64,000 nucleotides of DNA from positions 20,797,501 to 20,861,500 of the forward strand of contig CM072801.1 of assembly GCA_037013495.1 (NCBI GenBank). The letters are read 5' to 3'. This document shows, in pieces, positions 44,816-57,650 of the stretch (the first letter of the stretch is position 1; every line of letters starts with the position of its first letter). Below the pieces are notes generated by a model. The model saw only the letters and a list, made by a program, of their open reading frames with translations, was not told the DNA's origin and did no database searches. A program made the position numbers and the translations under genes. Source of the stretch: Hippophae tibetana (Eukaryota > Streptophyta > Magnoliopsida > Rosales > Elaeagnaceae).

Positions 44816-45030
44816 TAGGTTGATAGATCCTGAAAGAAAGATAAGTTCTAATTTTTATATGTTTATTTCAGGCTAGGCCAAACGATCGGACAGGAAACAA
44901 GAGCAAGGTTGAATTTGAGAGCTCTATGAATGAATGATTCTGATATTCGGAGCTGAGTAGCTAGCTAAGTCAAGTGAAGAACATCAAAGATCGTCTCTGA
45001 TAAAAAGGTACGGCTTCTCTCAAACTGGAA
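44816..45030 (-). other. Probable 5' UTR exon(s) of the FAR1-type gene
   Basis: Less AT-rich than its flanks and free of repeats. The minus strand ends in ACCTA|GTGAGT at 44816. An internal TTTCTTTCAG at 44839-44830 could split it, leaving a 14-nt exon. Transcription start not identified. Confidence 0.4.
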
Positions 45031-46203
45031 TTCGGGGTTTAAGATGGTCGAAACGAGATTATTTTACAATGATTCGAATTTATAATTTAAAATAGAAAGA
45101 AAAAAAAAGTAAAATATACAATTTCTCCTCACACTCGATTTGGTAACTGATGGGATAATATAATGTGGAAAATACATAGATTTGATATTAAATGACAAAA
45201 ACACAAATACCAAATTAATTTAAAATTTATGTTCATAATTTTATTAAATACTTTTAAAATTATCTATTAAAATATATAAATAAGATATCACACTCCCTAT
45301 CCTATTCATTTCCTTCCTAATTTTTTCTACTTAATTTTGTTATAATTTTTATATATTTTTTTATAAATTTAATTATTTTTAATCAAAAATAATATTTTAT
45401 TTTAAAAATATAATATTATAAATTAAAATTCTTTTTATTTAATTATTTAACAATTAACATACAACAGAATAATATATTATTTGTATTCTACATATTATTT
45501 TAAAACTTAATTGCAAACTCCTTTATTTTGCATGAAGAAAAACATATTTTTCACTAGTGGAGATCTCTGAATCCTCATAAATCTCCAAAAATAACAATGA
45601 AGAATTCCCACCTTATCCCGTAAATATTTATTGTGGCGACGATGATCTCATCCCTACCCCAAGAACAACCCTAACGCTAACCGAGAAAGATGAGGTGTTT
45701 AAGATATTGTAGTGTCTACGAAAATATTACATGTATTTTATAATTATTATATGTATTAAATATGAATAATTAGTTGAAAAATAAGTAATTTATGATTTTG
45801 GTATTTTTCAAGATTTATTTATATTTTAATAATTTTGTTAGTGTATAATTTTATCCAAAATTCTCATGGTAACAACAATATTCTTAAAAAAATTCATAAA
45901 ATTTAATTTTTAATATTTTAAACCTTATTCACATGCAACTATAACTCCAAAATTTATTCTATTTATATTTTAATCTTAAAAAATTTCTTATCTAAAGTCC
46001 TCAATTTCTTCTATTTATATTTTAATTTTATAATTTTTTCTTAACTAGTTTCTCAAATTTAATCAATTGGTTTGAAATTAACTTGTCAAAGTAATTTTTT
46101 ATTCTAACAATTTACTCCATTAATTTTTTTAATTTTAACTCATTTAATTTTATTTAGATTAAAATTAAAAAATTAGAGCATTAAAGTATAGAATTATTAA
46201 AAG

Positions 46204-46254
<51 letters not shown>

Positions 46255-49200
46255 ATTATAAATTGTTGTATTGATAATTCCATAAAGCACATTTGGCGGA
46301 ACATTTCAAGAGATACACGGCGCTGTAACTCAATTCAAAAAATTTATAAAATTTTAATTATAATCATAATTTATTTGTAATAATACATGATACCTAATTT
46401 TTTTATGCATATTTTTTGGTATATTGTTATATATATTAACAATGTTTAATAGATATGTGGACAAAAATTGACGTAAATAAATTATGAGTAAAATATTATT
46501 TTTCTGATATATTTTTTAAATATTAATTAATTAACCACGTAAAATTAGTTGCATACAAAAATGACTAAAATGATTAAATAGTGTTATTTTTATTCACGTA
46601 TTTTACAATCATTAATTAATTATATACATAGAATTATAATAGTATATATTATATAAAAATATATATCTAAAATCGATTCGGTGAAATTCAAAAAGTATTT
46701 CATATATTTAAATTTAGTTCTTTATAAAACAATACTAATATTAAAAATTATAAGAATTAAAATAAAAAAAATATGATGAAAAACTTCAAACTAAATCTTT
46801 CAAGATTTTTGTCATTCATATCATCAAATTTTTTTATATTTAGTTTAATTCTAAATTTTAATTTTATTTAATATTATATTATTTTATATTTTTATTCTAA
46901 TAATTTTATTTTATTTAAAAAAAAATCATATTTTTTCAATAGTTTTTGACTCATTTTTATCACTATACAAAACTAGCTTATTTTTTCGTTTCAAGAAAAC
47001 CGATAAAACAAACTAATATATTTTAAAGCTTAAAATTTTATATAATATCTTATTATTTATATTTTAACTAAGTTAATTTTAGTTTTAGTTTTTAACACTT
47101 ATACATGTGTGATATTAATATCTATTAAATTATTTTTTTATTTATTTTTATTTATATTAGATAATTTTTACAATAAATTATAATGTTTTAATTCTATTTA
47201 TCTCATGACATGAAAATTTTGTGTTCAATTGAGAAACATTTATCGTAAATTTTAATCTCTTATTGAATTTATATCATGATATATTTTTTATTCTTAAATA
47301 TCTAAATACACTCTTCTACTTTGTATAAAAAAAATTATACTCCAATCCTCTCAAAATATATTTTTAGCCCCCACAGGTGCATTCAAATCATATGTTTTTT
47401 TATATATTTTTGAATAATATATTCGGTTATTCCAAAGCTACTTAATCTATTAATTAAGAAAATTATAAAATATGTAAAATATTTAGCCCCAAACATATTT
47501 TAGTGTGTGAGTTAATAATAAGTCATCTTAGTATGTTACCTTGATAGATTAAAGGAAGAGAGAGAGAGATGAATGAATCAGGTTAAATTCATATGCTCAT
47601 CGTGTTAACATGAACTTATGCTGTGAAACTACCACCTCCATCAACATCAACCTTCTCAAATCACAAGTTTGAAATTAACTTTCAGTTTTTTAGATAAATA
47701 TCTTTACATGACAAATGATTCATGCACTAAACATCTCAAACATTTGTGAGCTCAAAAGTATCGCCACTCACCACCTAAACAATGTTTTGCCGATCCTCAT
47801 AGAGTAAATGTACTTGAGGCTGAGGGTGTGAGACAAATCGGATTGATACAAAACAGCTCGCTAAAATTTCAGCATAGCATGTGAGTTTAAAAGAATAGCA
47901 TGACATGACTTGTGGTACCACAATAGATCAAGTTGAATTGATAAGTAGGTTTGATACCTTAAAATTGAAATATATTAAAATAAATGCTAAATGTGTGTAT
48001 ATATTAATAAATGTGTGCCTAGCTTAATGAATATATATTGTCTATAATCTTGAAATAAAAGTAGCATATTTTATTAAAATAATATATTAAATTGGTCATG
48101 AGATTGATCCGTGTCAACCCATTAAACACAATCTAATTTTCCAAATATGATACTAGGTGAAGGAGAAATACTTTAGAATTAATCAATAACATTAGGGTAA
48201 GTTTGGCACACCTTATCGGTAGAGAACACATTGAAAATTAAAAAAAAAACAATATTTTTAGTAAAAATTCGTACTAACAAATTAGATAAAATTTAAACAA
48301 TGCTTTTTATTTAATAGGTGAAAAAAAATAGTAAACCATAAAAAAATTTAAAAAAAATAAAAAAATAACAATCTTAAAACTTATAATAATAAAAATAAAA
48401 TCCTAATAATATTGAATAAGATTTTATTGAACGATGTTAAATATTAAACGGATTTAAATATCTATAATTCAATTTAAATGATATTTAATTAGACAATATT
48501 TAAAATAAAATAATATGTTTTACTTTTTTAACGGTAAAAATGTATAAGATAGACCCAAAGAATGTTATTTAAATTATTATGAGTTTTAATTTTTTGTTTT
48601 TGTTTTTATTAGAAAACGTTATCCCGTATAAATGAAGGGGTTATACCTCGATTATATAAAACTGCTTATACAGTCACGAATTCTGCCAAACATATACCTG
48701 ACTTAATAATAGTTATACAATACTGAGAGGCCTTTATCCCTCAAGATCTAAAGGGATAAAGAAGCAAATCATTTGTCCTCATTTTCAATTTCATTCACTC
48801 TTATTTTACATGTCTTAGGCTATACACAATACCACTCACTCATCGGAGACGTCCAATTGACAGTAAATACGTTTAAGTTCAAGTCATCTAAAAATGCTTA
48901 AGTAATCTAAATTTATGTTAATCAAATTCAATTCAGATCACTTTTAAATAAATTAAATATAACTCATCTAATCTTCTAAAAAAAAATTAAAAAATATTTA
49001 TAATTTTATTTATTAACAAAAAAAATTGTATAATTCTTACATTTTTATTATATTTTTATAAAAAAAATAAAAATATTATCTTTTAATTACAATATTCTAT
49101 AATAACATTATCATAATTATATAAATATTATCATTAACAAATATATTTTTGTTAAATGAAATCATGACTTGTTGATAAACTAAGTCAACTAACTCATTTA

Positions 49201-49340
49201 ATTTCATGATTCTTTTCAGCTCAAGTAACTACTCATTTTACACCAATAACTTCAACTATTCTGTACACAAATTAACTAAAGACAATTTTCCAAAGATCAA
49301 CTAATCATTAAAAGCACCAGAAAAGCAAAAAACACTAAGT
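45031..49340. other. AT-rich gene-free stretch
   Basis: Over 4 kb of A/T runs without a supported frame, LTR or RNA gene. Contains a TA microsatellite. A somewhat mixed patch at 47560-47960 has no readable homology. Confidence 0.6.
46207..46251. repeat. (TA)n microsatellite
   Basis: Uninterrupted TA dinucleotide run of about 45 bp. Confidence 0.95.
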
Positions 49341-50663
49341 CCATAAGGTTGATTTATCAAGCTTTCTAGCTGACATGCTCCCATCATGTCAAGAGGGTGT
49401 AGGCTCTTAGCAAAAATAAAAAATTTAAAAAAAATGTAGGCCGAAGACAATATGCACATATTCCAAAGGACAATATCAAGTAAAGTTACACTAGAAAATC
49501 ATAAAATGTTTTGAGTCCAAATTTGGCAATTTCTACTTTATCATCTGCTACAGTGTAAATTGGTCATCGAGTAAGATAATTCTTAAGAACATGTCAAGAT
49601 AATACAAGCTGAAGAACACAAATGGACTGTTTCTAAAACAGTTTTACCAGATCAGCAATTATAAAATAGTGACTAGATGAAATCCATATGTTAGCATCAC
49701 AAAAGAAGCAAACAAAACAGGCTCTTGCCTAGGCTCAACTTGGCTCTAACAAATAGTAGGTATATAACTAAACATGTCAGGCACATGTAGTGTTCATAAA
49801 GGCCTTCAACAATCATTCCAAAAGTAAAGGACCTAGTCTTAATCAGGATTAGCCATCATAATCTAGGATTCAGAACAAATATGGGCTGAACCACCGAGTG
49901 TCGCCTTTTAAATAAAAAGGGTAAACTTTTATTTCCTATTAAAAAATTTATTCACTTTTAATTTATTACTTCAATATTCTACTTTATATATTTAATTTTA
50001 TATCAATTAAATAATTTAGTTAATATTTATGTTAAATTTATATAAAATAAATTACGAGATTATCATACGAGACTAACCCCTCTTTGCCAATTCGATAAAA
50101 AAATCCTAACCCCTAATTCAATTGCTCAAAGTGACTTACTCCATCAAGATTTAACGCCAATATTAACTAAAAATACATGATTGAAATAGCAATGAGGACA
50201 AAAAGTACTAAATTGATAGGAAAGAAAAACAGCAGTAAAAAATCATCAAATTGATAAAGGACGTTGAAAATTATTGCAGGAAATATAACATTTACCCAAA
50301 TAGAAATTCTAAAGTGCTACGGTGTCCTTTGTTCACCAATAATGAGCTTCTTCATCTAGTTCTGTTTATCAACGACTAAAAAATCATTAAACTTTTCCTG
50401 AGCTTGACAGATTCCCAGAAAAATATGATTAACATCACCTATCTTCAATAAATCAGGCACGCTTACTGCATTATGCATTTGCTGTCAAATTTCTACAATC
50501 TTCCAAAAAGGGTACTGAAATAATACATAATTATCCATTTGATTGCAACCACATAGGGTAATTTCCTTGCTAATAAAGATTTCAATTTATTTTAATGTAC
50601 AATGACCTAAATAAAGAGCTAATCCATATAATATTTACTAGTCAACTACAAGAAATCATCAGA
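49341..50663. other. Intergenic, nothing recognised
   Basis: Mixed-composition sequence with no frame above about 60 codons and no recognised repeat. Confidence 0.45.
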
Positions 50664-51162
50664 AATTTACTGAGCTTAACAAAACCGTAAATCACACTCC
50701 GATGAAATAAAAATATAGAATCTCCATACGTTTTCATCAATGGGCCAAGCACAATTACTGCTATGTGCAATTGTTATGCCATCAAATTTCTAAAGCTTGC
50801 TCACAAAAAAGATTGTGAAAGAACCAAAAGATTACCACTTGTATACTCCTTTTGAGGGTTCAGTACTTTAGTGGTCTCTCAATTTAACAAAAGATACCCA
50901 CTTGTACCCTTATTGTCAATGTGTACTCAAATTTACGGAGCTTAACAAAACCGCAAATCACACTATCGGATGAAATAAAAATATAGAATCTCTATACGTT
51001 TTCATCAATGGGCCAAGCACAATTATGGCATTGTGAAATTGCTATGCCATCAAATTTCTAAGCTTGTTCACACAAAAGATTACCATTTGTGTACTCCTTT
51101 CGGTACTTAAGTGATCCACCAAAATTTAACAAAAGGTACCCACTTGTACCCTTATTGTCAAG
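50664..51162. repeat. Two tandem copies of a 265-bp unit
   Basis: Copy 1 at about 50664-50926 and copy 2 at about 50930-51162. Shared strings include GATGAAATAAAAATATAGAA, CGTTTTCATCAATGGGCCAA and CCCACTTGTACCCTTATTGT. Each ends with the outermost part of the left inverted repeat described at 51100. Confidence 0.85.
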
Positions 51163-52072
51163 GTGGTATATATTTAGTCCCTACATTTAATTTAAGGTAC
51201 CTTATTGGTCCAATTTTAAACAGTAAATCCAATTAAGGGTGAATTTTGTCACATTCCTAGCACGTGACATTTGAATAAGGGCAAGCTTGTCCTTTTAAGC
51301 CTTATTACCTTTTCCTTCTGAATCCTATTAATCAAACCCATTCACAATTTCATCATATATATCTTGTAGGAAAACATCACCTTGGCACCTCAAAAAGCCA
51401 CATGCATAACCAGAAATCCTCCTAGCTCTCCCACTGTCTTAACGTATACACCTCTATTAAAAAAAACACAACAGATTAACATTACAAATCCAACAAAGAA
51501 CCAAATTAAAACTAAAACATTCAGATTCAACTCGCATGACTCACAAAAAACCTTCTCCTGGGTTCCTCATGGTTCATGCAAAGACTAAATATGCAGTCTT
51601 GCCACACAAACATGGCACATCTATGCTTGTTGAACCCATATTAAACAAGCACTATGATGTGGATGTAGAGACTTGTATGAAGCACCTGGAAAGTTAAACA
51701 ACAGGCAGATTTGGGTGTGGTTATGGATGGACAGACTTATATGAATTCATGTGCTCTGTTTATTGTGTGGGTGAGTGGGTATTAAATAACAAAGTTATAC
51801 AGCAAGCGGATTTGTTCTTCAATGGAGGAACTTTTTTTCCTCAACTATTTCAATGGCGATAAACCATTTAAAGACAAGTGTGCCCTCACTAAAATGCCAC
51901 ATGTGTAGCATGTGACAAAAATCCTCCCTTAATTGGATTTACTGTTTAAAATTAGACCAATAAGGACATTTACCTTAAATTAAATGTAGGGACCAAATAG
52001 ATACAACCTTGACAATAGGGGTATAAGTGGCTACCTCTTGTTAATTAGGGGAACACTAAAGCACTGAACCCC
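51100..52072. mobile_element. Non-autonomous DNA transposon with long terminal inverted repeats
   Basis: Left arm about 51100-51288; right arm about 51869-52072 reversed. Inverted matches include CATTTAATTTAAGGTA, ATTTTAAACAGTAAATCCAA, the ACTTGTACCC-type start and a TTGTCACATNC segment. Roughly 190-bp arms around a 580-bp centre suggest a Mutator-like or other long-TIR element. The outer end may be GGGTTCAGTNCTTTAGTG, seen at 50857 and, reversed, at 52072. No clear target duplication and no transposase. Confidence 0.75.
51289..51868 (+). other. Internal segment of the long-TIR element, possibly captured
   Basis: Contains a 68-codon plus frame at 51382-51588 (MAPQKATCITRNPPSSPTVL...) and less AT-rich sequence to 51780. 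No family recognised. Content unlike the arms would fit captured host DNA, but this is unproven. Confidence 0.35.
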
Positions 52073-52843
52073 CTTTCGGGTATTAAGAGCATTAAAACCT
52101 TTTGAAAATGACCAAAGGGCAGAGATACCAGTAATCTCAAACCAGATTTTATGAACAAAGGAATCCCCATTGAATTCCTCAGAATCAATGTTTGGTTTAG
52201 AACAAAACAAGATGGTCACTACTATCAACTTTTCAATCCATTATGGGTTAGTTCATGCTTCTAAGACACTGAAAAAGCGATCATGACAGCCAAAAAGCAC
52301 TCCATCCCAAGCAGAAAAAAAAGTATCGTACGCACTTCATCGCATGCACGTTTTGTGCTTGCTAATAGAAGCACATATTGTTGTTCTTCTTAAACCGTTT
52401 TGTTAAAGGATTTTATCTTAAACCAATTTTAACATAGATGCAAGCAAACAAACCATGTAAACAACCAAAAAAAGAAAAATATTAAAGGAACAAACTGATT
52501 TGAATTCTGATTGAAGGTGTTTTGACCTAACTATAGTTGCAGTAAGTTATAACTCTTGACTACTCTATATAATTTCTTGCTGCTTGCACACTAGACAAAT
52601 TCAAGAATAGTCTAAACAAAAGGAGAATTTTGTCAAGCCCGAAACATAACTGATTAAGTGAACTTCAAATTGAACAAATCTATCTTATAAAAGAGCAGTC
52701 TTTCACACAAGCTGGACAAATTATGCCAAAACATTAAGCTTTCGCTTAAGTACACATTGTTCAAGCATATTATTGTGTCCATAAAAAGGATAATTCCAAA
52801 TTGAAATTACATCAAAGCAGAGTAAATGTCGAATATCTTCAAA
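52073..52843. other. Intergenic DNA and 3' UTR of the complex I ferredoxin gene
   Basis: No supported gene. The stretch 52680-52843 probably belongs to the 3' UTR of the minus-strand gene. The 65-codon minus ORF at 52228 overlaps the inverted repeat arm and is not supported. Confidence 0.5.
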
Positions 52844-53341
52844 TTAGGGGATGTCCCAAGGTTTAGGCTCGGGAACAGCAACAACCATACCTTGGAGTTG
52901 ATGAGTGAGAACAACCTGGCAACCAAGCCTTGAGTGCGTGTTCAAAACCCTAGCCCTCGAATACTTCTTGAGAACATACTCCTCATCATAAGATCGAGGT
53001 GGAAGCTTTTCGAGCCATTCCTGAGCAATGCTGACCTCGCACTCAGCGGAGCAAGCGTCGATATCCTCGAGGCGGTGAGAGGCCGGTTCGATCAGTCCAG
53101 CATTGGCCAAGGCCTTGAGGAGAGTTTGACCGGAGAGTCCGATCACCTCGCGCTTCTTGCCCTCGAGATCAATTGCAGACAGCTTGACAATGCGATCGGC
53201 GACTTTCTTGGAGGAGGAAGAAGATGGGGTTGGGATTGGGGTTGAGGCTGAGAATCGAGAAATTAGGGATTTAGAATGGAAGGAGATAGCAGGTAAACGG
53301 TGGATTCGGGAAGTTAGTCTTTGCAGGTTCGCGATTGCCAT
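52844..53341 (-). CDS. Mitochondrial complex I bridge ferredoxin-like subunit (C1-FDX type)
   Basis: 165-aa single-exon protein resembling Arabidopsis At3g07480, the ferredoxin subunit located in the bridge between the two arms of plant complex I. Residues 1-45 are Arg/Ser-rich without acidic residues (MAIANLQRLTSRIHRLPAIS), a typical mitochondrial presequence. The ferredoxin-like fold follows from about 50 (VADRIVKLSAIDLEGKKREV). Vertebrate-type ferredoxins hold their 2Fe-2S cluster with C-x5-C-x2-C and a distant Cys. Here only Cys97, Cys101 and Cys141 occur (DACSAEC, RLGCQV): the first ligand is missing and the spacing is C-x3-C, so a normal cluster is unlikely, in line with a structural role. 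Product ends PEPKPWDIP. Start is the only Met fitting the presequence. Confidence 0.9.
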   Translation of the reverse strand: MAIANLQRLTSRIHRLPAISFHSKSLISRFSASTPIPTPSSSSSKKVADRIVKLSAIDLEGKKREVIGLSGQTLLKALANAGLIEPASHRLEDIDACSAECEVSIAQEWLEKLPPRSYDEEYVLKKYSRARVLNTHSRLGCQVVLTHQLQGMVVAVPEPKPWDIP

Positions 53342-55473
53342 TGTTGTTTTGGGGATCGTTTGGCAAAGAGTGGTGTTTTGTCAAAGGTTTTGCCTTGTTA
53401 TTGCGAAAATGTGGATGCGAGGTGACTACTGGTGAGAAGCTTTTCACACTTTGAACCGTTTCTCATCAGCAACCCTCGAAACCACAAGGTAAACAATAAT
53501 TTTTAGTTTAATTGTATTCCGTAATTTTTTATTAATTAATTTTCATGTCTAATTGAAGTATATTTTACACACATTTAAAAATATAATATTTCTATATTAT
53601 TTTTCTTAATATAAAAATATGCATATCTGATAAAGAGATTAAAAATAAAAATAACTAAATAATATTAAAGTCAACTTTTTTTACCAACTTCAAAACTATA
53701 TATTTGGGAACAAGTTGTGATTAATTTTTATTTTTACAAATTTATATAAGTCTCATGTTCATTTCAAAATGAAAATTAGTTATTTCTAATTCTATTTTTT
53801 ATAATTAATCATATTTTTTTACGCTTTTATATGATATTTTTTTAATTTTTTCCGAGTGTCGAGTTATTCAAGTGAATTGAAAATGATTATTTAAAAAAAT
53901 AAATTAAAAAATTAAAATTATCATTATAAAAAAATTAAAATTATCATTGTATTTTTAATTTTTCATAATAATATAATTAAATTATAACAAAAAAAATAAT
54001 TATAAAATTTAAGTGATATTTTTATTATAAATAAAAAAATCATAATAATATGAATTGGCCGTCAACAGCTTTAAAAAAGAAAAAAAAATGTTAAATTTTT
54101 GACACATACTTCTCACTGTATTGTCAAAATTTAAAAATTTAAAAAAAAAAACAAAAAATATTTCTATCCACAAAACAAGCAAATAGTCATCTCTAATGGA
54201 AAATTATTCATTAGCGTTTTTTTTTTTCTAATAAGTCATATAAATTTATTAATTATAATTTTTCTACACATATATAAGCTGCAGATTATGGAATATAAGG
54301 TCATATAATAGTATAGCTAATATAAATATATAAGTCCATAATCTCTAACAATACGGAAAAACTACATTACTTTTAATTATTAATAAACTATTATGCTATA
54401 TTATTATTAGCTATACTATTATGATGTCTAAGTATTCATAAGGTTAAAAACATAGAAATAAATCTCTAAAAGGTAAGACTTCTCTTAACTTTTTAAGAAG
54501 TTTGGTTAGACGCTCCCAAAATCTCATTTATCAAAAATTTGTGGTCTCTTTCTATCAATATATAATGAATCTGTATTACTTTATTCAAATCAATAGTTAA
54601 AAATAACAATTGCCTCAGTAACCTTTGGATTATTTATTGTTAATAGTTTACACAAATTTCAATCACATTAGTACGAGAATCTTATGATTATAATAATGCC
54701 TTCATTTTTTTCAAAAATTGCATCAAAGTTAAATTTAAGGATACCTAAAAGGTGTTTTCCTTCGATTGTTAATACACATTACTTGATTTTATTGGATTTG
54801 ATTTTCTTAGTTTGATTTAGTAATTAAGAATATTTAAGAAAATTATTTCTCAAAAATAATATACATTTATGAATGTTTGGCTCTTTATTTTTAAAAGTCA
54901 TAACATTTCATATCCATCAAAAAACCATCAATGTCAAAGTGATGTTAAGTGTAAATTTCATTGTAATTTTTATTTGCAATAAAAGCATCACGAGGATATA
55001 GACAAAGATCTAGATATAATATAATGTCCAATCTATTGAATTGTTGTATTTTTATGCCTCTTTTCCATGCTAATCATAATCTATGCAAAAAACCACATCT
55101 TACTAATCATAATCCATGCAAAAAACCACATCTCTACTTCATTTTCTTCTTGTTGTTGTCTACAAAGATATGGTGTTCAAATTTGGAAGAAGATATCTAT
55201 CTACTTTTGTTATCAATAGCTAAGATTATGTTTAATGGGTATGCATTTGAAGTTATCTTTCATAAAAACACTTTGTGTCATTCATGTAACCTTGTTTTCA
55301 AAAACATTCTCCAAATTTGAACTTGGCCAATATCTTGCCCCTCTTTTACCATCATATTATAAGTTGATTTAATCAAGAACCCTCCAATTTTTGTTAGGCA
55401 CCTAGATGATTTTATTCTAAATCTCTACATTAGGGCTTCTTAGTTTACTAATGAATAGAATTGTGTTACTATT
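53342..55473. other. Promoter region and AT-rich intergenic DNA
   Basis: 53342-53480 probably holds the 5' UTR and promoter of the complex I gene; no clear TATA box. Beyond it the DNA is AT-rich. It contains an 18-bp perfect inverted repeat pair near 54304-54422. A 98-codon ORF at 55024-55320 arises from a short tandem repeat (CATGCAAAAAACCACATCT) and has no recognised domain. Confidence 0.5.
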
Positions 55474-56252
55474 TGAGCATAAGGTACGACTTGTTGCCCC
55501 GACCTTTATACTACCTGAGCCTTGATACATAGTGCCCATCCTCAGTCAAGCTCGTGCCTAGAAGTTGGATTTTAAAAGAAACTTCGCAAGTATGAAACGT
55601 CCAAGGATTGACTATCTATTTGGTCTCATAATGTGATCGACTCTAGATTTATTATGCTTTTATTATTGTACCCTGACACACTGTGACATGTATCTTTATG
55701 TAATTGACACATGTACATGTAATGTCTTATATATGTGTGAACCTGGTATCAAATCATTCCAATTCACTCTCATTCTCTAGCATCTCTCTCTAAATTAGAT
55801 CATCTCTAACATTTTGGCATCTACCATGGGAATCAGGATTTAAAGGTCATGCTGTTGTTTCTAAATTTGTATTTCTCAAGATTAAGGCCAAAAACTAAAA
55901 TACTTCATCAAAGCTCTTACAAATGATAGTCACCATAGTCGATATCCGAGCTGATGAAAGATTAAGACCATCTAATGAGCTAGCACTAGAGGATAACATC
56001 ACAACTATGTTTGAGGAATTTTGGGTTGAACCTCCTACTAGCAAACCAGGAAAAGTCAATATTCACAGAGAATTAGCGTAAAAACTCTCCAAACTCAAAA
56101 GAAAACTCAAGGAAATGAGATAAGACAATAGGGTACTATGCGTTCGAACAAAGGCATCGCCACAAGAAAGTTGAGCTAAGAATTCAATTGAGGAAGTTGA
56201 ACTAAGAATTCAATTGAGGAAGTTGAATTAGTACCAAGGAAAAATAAGTCTG
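55474..56252 (+). mobile_element. Tat-like retrotransposon fragment (5' LTR and leader)
   Basis: Same family as 24460-30067 but on the plus strand. LTR 55474-55811 starts TGAGCATAAGG and ends CTCTAACA; the PBS-like TTTTGGCATCTACC follows. The leader matches the reverse of about 29300-29580, for example CTAATGAGCTAGCACTAGAG, and is recognisable to about 56252, where Athila-like sequence begins. Confidence 0.82.
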
Positions 56253-56259
56253 ATCGATA

Positions 56260-57650
56260 CGAATTGTATGCAATGAATACTCAAGTATACATATTATAAC
56301 AAGTAATAAAATGATAAGAAAAGATCGTTACCACAAATATTATGTTATTAAAAACTAATTTTAAAACTAAAAAGTAAAAATCATTTTTTTGTGTTTTTAT
56401 ATTTTAAGAAAACAAAATTAAAAGAACTAAAAATAAATAACAATAATTAATTAATTCAGAATTGGTAGCTAAGAAGATATGTGAGAACATATCTAGGAAT
56501 ACTTAATTCCTTAATTTTATAAACATATGAATCACTAAAATCCGCCTAATAGTTTTATCAATCAATTATATGATCAATTGAATCTAACCTAGCATGTAAT
56601 CCTCTCTCAAGTAAACTACACATCACATAGTAATTAACCTAATCATACTCTCATGTCAAATAAATTACATACTACTTATTAATTTTATTAATTATTGATC
56701 ACATACACAAGAATCGTACATCTCTATCTAGAAACTATACATGTTATTTAATCAAGATAAACAATTAAATAATTATATCAAATCTATTAATTACCTCTAT
56801 AGATTAATTATTGATCAAAAAATTAATAATATAAAAATCAGATTAAATAATATAATTAAATTTAAATCATAATTGAGATTAAAATATTATATCATCAAAT
56901 GTAGAAAATTTGGTTTATAAGACCCTTAGATTAATAAATTAGCTAGACATAATTTTGTTCATAAAACTCATATTTTTCATAAAGAAAGACATAAAAATTG
57001 ATAAAAAAAAGAGAAAAGAATAAATATTATCAATCTCTTGAATTGTAACACCAATATCCTCTTGAATCTCTACCAAAATTGTATTTTCTTTGAAATTTTT
57101 CTATATGTTTCTCTCTTCTTGACTCCAAAAATTGATAAATAATTGGTAATTTCAATTCATTAGGATTTATGGGGAAATTAGGGGATAAATTAAGTTAAGG
57201 TAAAATTAGGAATGTCAGATCAACTTCAGATCAAGGGATGAGATGAAAAAAAGGAAACTTAATAGCACTAGCCAATGGGATTATGACACATGACAGAGAT
57301 GTTCATTGGGCAAATCATCATGTAATGTGTGGTATGGTTGATTAATCGTGGTTAAGGCACACTAAGTCAGCACCACATGGCATGCTATTATTCGTAGATA
57401 TGAATTGCATGGCACCTCGTTGGAAAGAATGGACGAATCACACGATGGCGTATGGCACACCCGTTGACTACGCGATAAACTCGAAACAAACATTGTAGTA
57501 ACACATGGTATGAGTTGCATCACCCAATACATGTGGTATGCTTCGATTGGCCCTTTTCGCTTGCATGACATCCACATGGTGTGTCTGATCAGCTTTGTTG
57601 CTTATGTGGCATCCACATGGCATATTTTGATTGGTCATGCATTAAATTTT
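56260..57650 (-). repeat. Probable 3' LTR of the Athila-like element
   Basis: Starts with TGTATGCAATG and a CAAGTATACAT/CAAGTAATAAAATG cluster like that in the solo LTR at 18730. The part at 57290-57640 repeats CACATGGCATG-like units every 40-60 bp, in the U3 position corresponding to the G-box cluster of the solo LTR. Confidence 0.5.

Noticed and set aside
52934..53435. Plus-strand ORFs of 92-103 codons
   Set aside because: Antisense shadows of the complex I ferredoxin-like gene.
55024..55320. 98-codon ORF with repeated CKKPHL
   Set aside because: Created by a short DNA tandem repeat; no domain, rest of the frame is T-rich filler.
57362..57577. 71-codon minus ORF
   Set aside because: Falls in the repeat-bearing U3-like part of the Athila-like LTR; no domain.
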